Shown: in pieces, positions 1 through 6,713 of the stretch
Numbering within the stretch: position 1 is the stretch's first letter
How the letters are laid out: the number at the start of each line of letters is the position of its first letter
Assembly (NCBI GenBank): GCA_929200485.1
Contig: CAKMZU010000002.1
Span: 3,574-16,591, forward strand
Length of the DNA stretch: 13,018 bases
Source: an uncultured Gammaproteobacteria bacterium
GTDB lineage: Bacteria > Pseudomonadota > Gammaproteobacteria > Pseudomonadales > DT-91
Direction: 5' to 3'
The notes under the pieces: model-generated
Told to the model about the DNA's origin: nothing
Seen by the model: only the letters and a program-made list of their open reading frames with translations
The model's database searches: none
Translations under genes and position numbers: made by a program

Positions 1-3000
1 TCGTTATTCCAACCTTGGCTACGAATTAACGCTAATATGTCATCCTGATCTCTTTGTGCATCTTCAAGTTTCTTTAAAAAAACAACGGCACAGCCATCGC
101 TAAAAATCGTACCATCTGCAGTCGAATCAAAAGGTTTCACCTTGCCGCTTTTAGATAAAAAAGCACCTTCTGAAAACAGGTATCCTGCTTGTGGAAAAGT
201 CAGTGATGAAGCACCCGCCAGCGCTCGGTCACAGTCTCCGCTCAGTATGGCGTTGCAAGCGGCTGCGATGACAGACAGTCCACTGGAGCAGGATGTTTGA
301 ATAGCAACAGCCGGTCCGTGGAGGTCCATAAGATGGGCGACTCGACTCGGCGCGTAATCTTTGTCATTGCCTATCTCGGTGATGTGAGCGAGTTGAGGAT
401 TTAGTTGTTCAGATAGTTGAAGCTCCCCCCCTTGCAGATTGTTAATAAGGTAGGAGGGTAGAAATAGACTGCCGAAAACGCCGGTCTGTGTCCCGTTTTG
501 ATCAAGTTTTGACGCGACGTAACCTGCGTCTTCCAAAGCTTCCCAGCAGCATTCAAGAAATAGTCGATGCTGGGGGTCAAGGTGGTGCGCTTCTCTTGCA
601 CTCATATTAAAAAATCGATAATCAAAATCTTCGACACCTTCAACGAAAGCACCTATTTTTCGATAATTCTCATCTTTAAGCTGGGTTTTGGTAATTCCCT
701 TTGATAGTAATTCAGTATCACTAATATCCCGAAAGCAGTTGCGACCGGCTAATAAATTACTGAAGTATTCATCAATAGAATTAGCCTCTCCGGGAAAACG
801 ACAAGCCGTACCCACAATGGCTATGGCCGGTGGCTCAGTTGTATCCTTTTTGTTGTGTTGGTATTGGGTGCCATTGAATAACCTTTGTTTTTGTTTTTGT
901 TTTTGTTTTTTGATAAAAGCTTCATCTGAGTCAGAAGCCTTTTCTAATTGTGATACTTCCGTTTTTGGCTTTTCTATCCATAGAAAATCCTGATTGGCAA
1001 CTTTCTGCAATAAAAAATTGACGATTTCATCGACGCTGGAATGCTCGAATACTTGTGTGACTCGGATAAATCCCGTCTTCTTGTTAATACTTTTATTTGT
1101 TGAGGTTTGGTTTTTTTGTAAAACTGTGGTCAGTCGTTCGTTTAATAAGTTGCATAAACGAATCGCCAGTAGGCTTTGTCCACCAAGATCAAAAAAACTC
1201 ATTGATTGATTAGGGATCTTAGTGTTTAGTATGTCATGAAAAGACTGCGTCACAATATCCGTTAATAACGCATGCCTTGTGTCTTGATGCTTGGGAAGCC
1301 GCGATTTTGTTGGTGAAGGCTCGGTCATTGTCAACGAAGCGCTCATTGCTGACGTGTTTAGATGGTTAAATGGCGGCAGCTTTTTTTTGTCTAATTTACC
1401 ACTGATCTTATTGATAGGTAGCGTATCAAGTTCCATAAAAAAAGCTGGGACTGCGTAATGAGGCAGATTTACCCGTAAAAACTGACGTAACTTTTTCTCT
1501 AAACCATCACGATTAACCTTTTTGTTTAGCGTATAGTAGGCGACCAGATGCTCCGGTTGCTGTGTTAATGGCGAATTGACGGCAATGACACAGGCAGTAT
1601 GGATATCAGGATAATCACACATGGCCGATTCGATGGCCCCAAGCACAACGGTATAACCTCTGAGCTTCACCATGTATTGGGTTCGGCCACAGATCTCAAG
1701 GTGACCATTGGCTAACATCCGACCGATATCACCTGTTCGAAACATCTTGGGTTCGAAATGCGTGTTTTTGTTCTGGCTATTCCACCACTCGATTTGACCT
1801 GCAGTGCACTTTTTGTGATCAAGCAGGGTATTGAAAAATACATCGGGAAGAAGCCGCTGATGTGTTCTTGATGGGTCGTTAAAATACCCGCACATTAGCG
1901 TTGGCCCTGCGACGAAAACTTCGCCTATTTGCCCTTTTTTGCACAGTGACCAGTGATTGGGATCGGATGCCTTGTTATCTGGAACGTCAACGATGTAGAC
2001 GCGTTGATTGGCTTGAGGGAGTCCGGCTGAGGCAAATGCATGTGAAAGAAAAGGATTGTTGTTGGCAGATGAAGTGACATCATGTGTGCAAACATCCCAG
2101 GTTTCAGCGATGCTATAGTCATTAATCAGTGTAACCTGTGGGAGTTGTCTTTTTAGCTCGTTGAGGGTTTCAACCAGCAATACTTCGCCGTTGAGAACAA
2201 TATGGGTGAGTTCAGGTAGCTGATGTGAAAGTGTCGTGACTGGCTCGACGCTTGATTTTGGTTCCCTGGACGTTTGTGCTGTTTGATGATTGTTACGATT
2301 TAGAATTTCGTTGCATAAGCTTGGTGTCAGTAACACCCGATTAATCTCATAAGCGGCTAAAAAATCAACTAATTCATTCGGCTCAAAAATAACCTCATCC
2401 GGAATTATAATAGCCGTATGCCCTCGCATTAATGGACGTAATGCCTCCCAAATAAAAAAAACCTTCATAGCCTCACGCTCATAAGTGCTATTACTATTTT
2501 TATATTGGAATTTTTCATAACGATAAAAAAAGCTGTTTATCATCGCTCGGTGATTATCAATAATGGCTTTAGGTTCGCCGGTTGTGCCACTTGTCATGCA
2601 AACAAATATCGGATCTTCGGGGCTAGGTTTGCAATCGGGCCTTCTTTTGTGTCTTTTGTTTATCAAATCCTGGATAGCATCTTCACAGCCGCTTTGAGGT
2701 TTATTTTCATCTATTAATAGAGGGATTGGTTCAAACGTGCGTGGTGTAGTGTCAACAGTTTTGAGTTGTGTTATTTGATGACCATCCAAATCAATGGTGG
2801 CAAGCAAGATTGGATCGTTGGATGGATTGCACTCAACGGCTGTGTTAATCCATTGCGTTGAACTAAACAGAATCACTGGTTTGCATTTTTGTAACGTCTT
2901 TTTAACCATGACGGTCGTAGAATGCGTTTCTATCGGTAGATAGCAGCCACCGGCTTTGCTAATACCCAGCATCAATATAAAGTACGCAATACTGTGTTCC

Positions 3001-4139
3001 ATGTAGATGGCTATAAAACTGCTGCGTGTAAAGTCGGGTATATCATGTAAAAACTCAGCGACTCGTTCGGCGGCCAGATTCAGTTGCCAGTAAGAAATGT
3101 CATGCGAGGCAGCAGGGTCGACGACGGCTATGCGCTTTTGGGAATTCACATTCGATGATTCACCACTTGCAGATTTAGCTAACAATTGATCCTGTTTATC
3201 CATTGCGCAAAGCATTTGCTCAAACACCTCATGTATACACAGGTGTAATGGGTAGTCAGAACGTTGCGGGCCAATCAGGACAGAAGGTTCTAAGTTGTTA
3301 AAGCTTTTATCTATGCTTTTATTGATGGTATCTAACAATACGGTTAGCTGATCATGCCAATAAAAGTGGCCACCAGAGAATAGATGCGTTGAGGTGTTTG
3401 CTATGCTGTAACTGGACCAACGGGATAGCTGTTTTTCTGTGCAAAGTTCGTCTTTTTTTCCACCAAGCAGCGTTAACGGTGTTTTTTCTAATACCCAGGC
3501 ATTATCGTTGATATTTTTTTTTTGAATGTTGGGTTTATAAGTCTCAGCCCATTCAAAATCCGCACGCAATACAGGCAGGTTTAATTTAAGTAACTCAGTT
3601 TGACTGTCACAATCACCCCCAACGGAATCAAGCTCTCTGAGAAGGCATAGCAGCTGTTCATCATCCCAGCGATACATGTCTGTGTTAATATCTTCTGGTG
3701 CACAATGAGCTGACAGAAATACCTGCAAAGCAGGGCAACCTTTTTCTTTTTCAAGAATGCGCGCGACTTCAAACGCTAAAAGGGCGCCTACACTATGCCC
3801 AAAGAGTGCAAATGGTTTGTCATGAATAAACGGATGCATACTTACGACGACATCTTGAGCAAGTCGTTGTATATCTGTATAGGGTGTCTCCTTTCGTCTA
3901 GTCCCTCGGCCCGGCAGGCAAAGTGCATATAATTCGCAAAGAGGCGAACTCTTTGTCAGCTGCTCATGATCTGATGGGGATAGGGAATGGGAGGAAATTG
4001 CCAGCTGACTTGATAAGTGTTCGTATGCACTGGGGCCTGCGCCACCATGAGGAAAACAAAAAAGTCGAGTCTTTGCCGATGGATGTTGATCATAACAAGC
4101 CCACCAGCGAGAAAGAAAATTGATTTGACGGTTTGGCAT
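1..4139 (-). CDS. Hybrid NRPS-PKS, initiation part: TE-A-PCP-KS (partial, runs off left edge)
   Basis: I translated this frame block by block from ATG 4139 to the window edge; it stays open for 1379 codons. Domains in order: thioesterase ~22-275 (GHSVG with Ser116, Asp230 in GGKKDEL, His258 in GGHFYW, type II TE-like LPVLRADF); adenylation ~296-925 (SYWQLN from 349, TSGTTGEPK 516-524, NDYSIAET 673-680, RTGD, Lys915 in SGKLDKK); carrier protein with Ser989 in DLGGQSLLAIRL; ketosynthase from ~1106 (IAIVGTACRFPG, DPQHRLFLE, nucleophile Cys1284 in QTSCSSGL). The KS catalytic His residues lie beyond the edge. No condensation domain precedes A, so this should be a loading module passing a starter to a polyketide step. 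An in-frame TAG ends at 4149, and AGAGA (4150-4146) is a weak Shine-Dalgarno, so ATG 4139 is the likely start. The family is certain; the product and substrate are unknown. It is probably cytoplasmic and needs a phosphopantetheinyl transferase, which is not in the window. Confidence 0.96.
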   Translation of the reverse strand, partial: MPNRQINFLSRWWACYDQHPSAKTRLFCFPHGGAGPSAYEHLSSQLAISSHSLSPSDHEQLTKSSPLCELYALCLPGRGTRRKETPYTDIQRLAQDVVVSMHPFIHDKPFALFGHSVGALLAFEVARILEKEKGCPALQVFLSAHCAPEDINTDMYRWDDEQLLCLLRELDSVGGDCDSQTELLKLNLPVLRADFEWAETYKPNIQKKNINDNAWVLEKTPLTLLGGKKDELCTEKQLSRWSSYSIANTSTHLFSGGHFYWHDQLTVLLDTINKSIDKSFNNLEPSVLIGPQRSDYPLHLCIHEVFEQMLCAMDKQDQLLAKSASGESSNVNSQKRIAVVDPAASHDISYWQLNLAAERVAEFLHDIPDFTRSSFIAIYMEHSIAYFILMLGISKAGGCYLPIETHSTTVMVKKTLQKCKPVILFSSTQWINTAVECNPSNDPILLATIDLDGHQITQLKTVDTTPRTFEPIPLLIDENKPQSGCEDAIQDLINKRHKRRPDCKPSPEDPIFVCMTSGTTGEPKAIIDNHRAMINSFFYRYEKFQYKNSNSTYEREAMKVFFIWEALRPLMRGHTAIIIPDEVIFEPNELVDFLAAYEINRVLLTPSLCNEILNRNNHQTAQTSREPKSSVEPVTTLSHQLPELTHIVLNGEVLLVETLNELKRQLPQVTLINDYSIAETWDVCTHDVTSSANNNPFLSHAFASAGLPQANQRVYIVDVPDNKASDPNHWSLCKKGQIGEVFVAGPTLMCGYFNDPSRTHQRLLPDVFFNTLLDHKKCTAGQIEWWNSQNKNTHFEPKMFRTGDIGRMLANGHLEICGRTQYMVKLRGYTVVLGAIESAMCDYPDIHTACVIAVNSPLTQQPEHLVAYYTLNKKVNRDGLEKKLRQFLRVNLPHYAVPAFFMELDTLPINKISGKLDKKKLPPFNHLNTSAMSASLTMTEPSPTKSRLPKHQDTRHALLTDIVTQSFHDILNTKIPNQSMSFFDLGGQSLLAIRLCNLLNERLTTVLQKNQTSTNKSINKKTGFIRVTQVFEHSSVDEIVNFLLQKVANQDFLWIEKPKTEVSQLEKASDSDEAFIKKQKQKQKQRLFNGTQYQHNKKDTTEPPAIAIVGTACRFPGEANSIDEYFSNLLAGRNCFRDISDTELLSKGITKTQLKDENYRKIGAFVEGVEDFDYRFFNMSAREAHHLDPQHRLFLECCWEALEDAGYVASKLDQNGTQTGVFGSLFLPSYLINNLQGGELQLSEQLNPQLAHITEIGNDKDYAPSRVAHLMDLHGPAVAIQTSCSSGLSVIAAACNAILSGDCDRALAGASSLTFPQAGYLFSEGAFLSKSGKVKPFDSTADGTIFSDGCAVVFLKKLEDAQRDQDDILALIRSQGWNN
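887..911. repeat. Hexanucleotide tandem repeat in the PCP-KS linker
   Basis: The plus strand reads GTTTTT four times in a row, with one extra T in the last unit. On the coding strand this is CAAAAA, encoding alternating Lys-Gln (KKQKQKQKQR) in the linker between carrier protein and ketosynthase. Because the unit is six bases, gain or loss of a copy keeps the reading frame and changes only linker length. Confidence 0.85.
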
Positions 4140-4200
4140 GGAAATTCTCTATGTGTTATCTAATGGCTTCAATATTTCATCAATACGCCTTTGTTAATGT
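4140..4200 (-). promoter_or_regulatory. Possible promoter of the NRPS-PKS gene
   Basis: On the minus strand TTGATG (4183-4178) and TAGATA (4162-4157) lie 15 bases apart, ahead of AGAGA and ATG 4139. The spacing is short and neither box is close to consensus. It is listed only because a transcript start for the large gene is expected here; nothing stronger was seen. Confidence 0.15.
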
Positions 4201-4585
4201 GTTCGTATTGGCTCGTTATGCGAAGCCGGAAGCGCTCTTGATTTATCAGGGGTTTCTATGAACGTTTTGATATCAGAAATGGTCGATTGAATAATGGTTT
4301 CAACCTTATAAACCCATTGATTAAGCGTTTTTTCTTTGATTGATGAAAGTCTTCGCTGCAACCAAGAGATAACTTTTTTTTAAAATCAGGCCATGGGTAT
4401 TGTTTGAATAAAAAATTCAATGAGACTGGGTTTTGTTGTAAATCAAAAAGAGTAAAAACAGTGCGTTGTGGATGAAGTGAAGGAATTGAGGCTCGCATTG
4501 GAAATCGCATGTCGACTAAAAAATAATACCCTTTAGATTCTTTTTGACGAAATTGTTCAGAAAAATAAATGCAAACATAGTTGGA
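4194..4585 (-). pseudogene. Possible decayed gene of unknown function, interrupted by a stop and a frameshift
   Basis: The minus strand carries coding-like stretches that do not form one ORF. One frame begins after TAA (4588-4586), reads NYVCIYFSEQFRQKESKGYY and continues through ATG 4510 to PWPDFKK at a run of eight A (4381-4374). Beyond the run a different frame reads well (VISWLQRRLSSIKEKTLNQW...) and stops at TAA 4196-4194. One base too few in the A run would explain the break. So would -1 slippage on A-AAA-AAG (4379-4373), the heptamer type known from dnaX. The unshifted frame gives an 84-residue ORF (4510-4256) with no good ribosome site. I do not recognise the product. It may be a remnant, a sequencing error in the homopolymer or chance. 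Confidence 0.3.
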
Positions 4586-4826
4586 TTAATGTTCAAAGTG
4601 TCTTAGTGGGTAATGACTTCGCAGAAAATCTGATTTATGGTTATGACAAATATGCTCAAACGCTGTGCTTGCACAAAGGCTTAAACTTTCATTTTTCTTT
4701 TATAAAATGCATTCTCTAAAACGCTAGGAATGCGTCTTGAAGATGTCGAATTCGATCACGGTGAGCGAGTCTCTGAAATAGAGTAGTAGATTCTTTCCAA
4801 GTAACGAATTGAATGGCGTTGCAGAA
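4586..4826. other. Gene-free stretch downstream of the Omp85-like gene
   Basis: Only short fragments are seen. On the minus strand, directly after the stop of the outer-membrane protein gene and in its frame, about 35 codons are open (TWKESTTLFQRLAHRDRIRH and neighbours) until a TAG. A second fragment of about 35 codons ends at TAA 4588-4586. On the plus strand a 26-codon open stretch ends at TAG 4784-4786. None has a convincing start. I saw no RNA gene and no rho-independent terminator. Confidence 0.4.
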
Positions 4827-4859
4827 TTAGAATTGGCTTTTCCCTCTAAGGCGCCATTC
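4811..4859. repeat. 8-bp perfect inverted repeat spanning a stop codon
   Basis: GAATGGCG (4811-4818) is the exact reverse complement of CGCCATTC (4852-4859), 33 bases apart. The TAA of the minus-strand outer-membrane protein gene (4829-4827) lies in the loop. There is no U-run after it on the minus strand, so it does not look like an intrinsic terminator; an mRNA 3'-end stem or chance are both possible. Confidence 0.4.
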
Positions 4860-6473
4860 CCAATTATTCAGATTTTCATCTTTAGAAATTGGACGGGCAA
4901 AATCCAAATACAGGGTATTGCCATCACTTGATCGGGCTGAATAAAGACGCAATCCAAATCCTACGGTTTGTAGCAGTTCGTTGTTATTGTCAACAAGATT
5001 CGCTTTGCCAAAGGTTTTACCCAAGCCATAGAAGAGTGCACCACCGACTTCAATTAGCTGGAACAGTGAGAGCTTGGGGTAGAAGCGTAATTCTTTTTTA
5101 TAGACAAAAAAATGGTCGCCATGGCTATATTGAACCGGGTAGCCTGTTAATCCGGTATTGTCACCTAAAGTCACAGGGGATTCTGCATATTCATTTTCTG
5201 AGAATGTGAAAATCAATTTGCTGTACAGTGTGAACAGTGGGTGAGGGGTATAGAATAATTCAGAAATACCGCTGGCAACAAAGCGGCTTGAACCATTATC
5301 CAGCGCATTGCCTTCACCATGAAGTAAAAAAGCGAATAGCCAGTTTTTACTCATCCGCGTTGATTTTGTAAAACCGAGTGCCCAAATATAAGGAAAAGAA
5401 GATTCAGAAGGACTGATGTCTACACCAAAACGTGTCCAAAAATTTACCCCTAAATTAATATCTTCGATGCTATTAATTAAATAGATGTTCTGCATTTTGG
5501 TGTATTTATCAGACAGGTAGGAATACTGAATCCATGGGTAGCTATATACTCTATCTTCTGGCATGCCAGGTTCTTTAATGGTTTCAAATTCATTTTTATT
5601 TGAGGTAAAACCGAAGCGAAAACGCTCACGGTAGGTTTTGTCGGGATTGACACTGGCAAATCCCCACCAGAAGGATGAGTGTCGAATATTGTGTCTATAT
5701 TGAGAGATGTCTTCGCCATTTTTACGTAGGGTCGTCAATCGTGATTCATTGTTAAAATCGAATGCAAAAGCCCACCGAGTATTTTTAGAGGCAAAAGGGC
5801 TTTCAATATCAAAAGTATGTTTATAACCATCGTTATTATTACTGATATTAAAAGCAGTATTTAGCAATAGGCCAAGCTTCATGGGGCTTTGTATGCCCAC
5901 GACATAGCCGTTTCTATCGTTATTTGAAAAATAATTGACGTTTGAAGCAATGCCCGTTCCAAGAATGTTTCCTTCACCAATGCCAATACTCCAGCTGTTA
6001 CTGCCACCTTTTCGGCCAAAGGAAAGATTGGGTTGCAGCGACCAGTTATCCCAGGTTTCGATAATCAGAGAGTCTTTACCGTCGGCATTGGTTTTTTTGG
6101 ACACCTTCGCATCGCGTATATAGGGCAAACGTCTATAATGTCGCTCAACTTCATAAGGATCAAGTTTTGATCGGCATTGCCTAAAGCTTCCCATCGCCCG
6201 ATTAAGAGTGGATTCTTTAGTCGTGACGTGTAAATCGTTGGCAATGCCTAATGCCCAGAAATAATTAGGCTCTTCTTTGGAGAATACATTGTTGGGGATG
6301 AATTCTATGTTGATGGGCTCACAGGCCTTTTCGGCAGCATTTTCCGCTACAGGAAGCGTAGATGCAGATTTGCCTGATTCAGCGTTTTCTGAATCTGCAA
6401 AGACCTTGCTTGAATCTGTCGCTAGAAAAAGCAGGCAAGGGAATAGTAGAAGAAACCAATAAAGGCGGATCAA
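4827..6473 (-). CDS. Omp85/BamA-TamA-superfamily outer-membrane protein
   Basis: This is a 548-residue protein. Residues 1-26 form a signal peptide (hydrophobic LLLFPCLLFLA, likely cleavage after VFA). Residues ~98-142 look like a single POTRA domain (YEVERHYRRLPYIRDAKV...SLIIETWDNWSL). From ~145 to the end, alternating aromatic/polar strands fit a 16-strand barrel, and the protein ends in Phe548, the usual recognition signal for barrel assembly. GLTGYP at 441-446 sits where Omp85 proteins carry the loop-6 (V/L)RG(F/Y) motif, with Thr in place of Arg. The start is TTG 6473: an in-frame TGA lies at 6485-6483, GAG (6484-6482) is 8 bases upstream, and no ATG precedes the signal peptide. It lies upstream of the NRPS-PKS gene on the same strand, but a 687-base gap separates them. 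Family membership is fairly sure; the substrate is unknown. Confidence 0.85.
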   Translation of the reverse strand: MIRLYWFLLLFPCLLFLATDSSKVFADSENAESGKSASTLPVAENAAEKACEPINIEFIPNNVFSKEEPNYFWALGIANDLHVTTKESTLNRAMGSFRQCRSKLDPYEVERHYRRLPYIRDAKVSKKTNADGKDSLIIETWDNWSLQPNLSFGRKGGSNSWSIGIGEGNILGTGIASNVNYFSNNDRNGYVVGIQSPMKLGLLLNTAFNISNNNDGYKHTFDIESPFASKNTRWAFAFDFNNESRLTTLRKNGEDISQYRHNIRHSSFWWGFASVNPDKTYRERFRFGFTSNKNEFETIKEPGMPEDRVYSYPWIQYSYLSDKYTKMQNIYLINSIEDINLGVNFWTRFGVDISPSESSFPYIWALGFTKSTRMSKNWLFAFLLHGEGNALDNGSSRFVASGISELFYTPHPLFTLYSKLIFTFSENEYAESPVTLGDNTGLTGYPVQYSHGDHFFVYKKELRFYPKLSLFQLIEVGGALFYGLGKTFGKANLVDNNNELLQTVGFGLRLYSARSSDGNTLYLDFARPISKDENLNNWEWRLRGKSQF

Positions 6474-6713
6474 AATCGGCGCTCATTTTTTATAATTATT
6501 GTTGTGTTAATAAGTATGGTTGAGCCTGATTGTGCCGTTGGCAGATAAGCTTACAGTCTCGTCATGGATGGTTTGAGTTATGGTTGAAGTGTCTTTTATA
6601 ACTCTTTGTTAAATAGATGTTTTTTTGGTGAGTAGGCAATATGGCAAATTTAAGTCTATAGTGAAGGTTTATTTGGTTAAGTACTGAAACAAACCATTAA
6701 ACCTCAACAGATT
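6474..6713. other. Divergent intergenic region
   Basis: This 240-base AT-rich stretch separates the minus-strand outer-membrane protein gene from the plus-strand transglycosylase gene, so both promoters should lie here. I saw no ORF of note, tRNA, or clear palindromic operator. TATAAT occurs on the plus strand at 6491-6496 but has no matching -35 box. Confidence 0.6.
6573..6602 (+). promoter_or_regulatory. Candidate sigma-70 promoter for the MltF-like gene
   Basis: TTGAGT (6573-6578) and TATAAC (6597-6602) are 18 bases apart, a plausible -35/-10 pair about 100 bases before ATG 6714. Both boxes deviate from consensus by one or two bases. In an AT-rich intergenic region such matches arise by chance. 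Confidence 0.3.

Noticed and set aside
401..1209. ORFs of 60-100 codons at 401-601 (minus) and 688-993, 994-1209 (plus)
   Set aside because: They lie inside the continuous NRPS-PKS frame, which carries clear KS and carrier motifs. They have no recognisable protein features and are out-of-frame shadows.
1925..4123. Further short ORFs at 1925-2122, 2505-2717, 3581-3772 and 3923-4123
   Set aside because: All overlap the adenylation or thioesterase coding frame, whose motifs are unambiguous.
4730..4786. Small plus-strand ORF of 18 codons (MRLEDVEFDHGERVSEIE)
   Set aside because: Amino-acid composition looks protein-like, but it is very short, has no good ribosome site and I recognise no homologue.
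4889..6462. Plus- and minus-strand ORFs inside the Omp85-like gene (4889-5209, 5477-5719, 5935-6123, 6277-6462)
   Set aside because: The 548-residue frame has signal peptide, barrel pattern and terminal Phe; the others are shadows.
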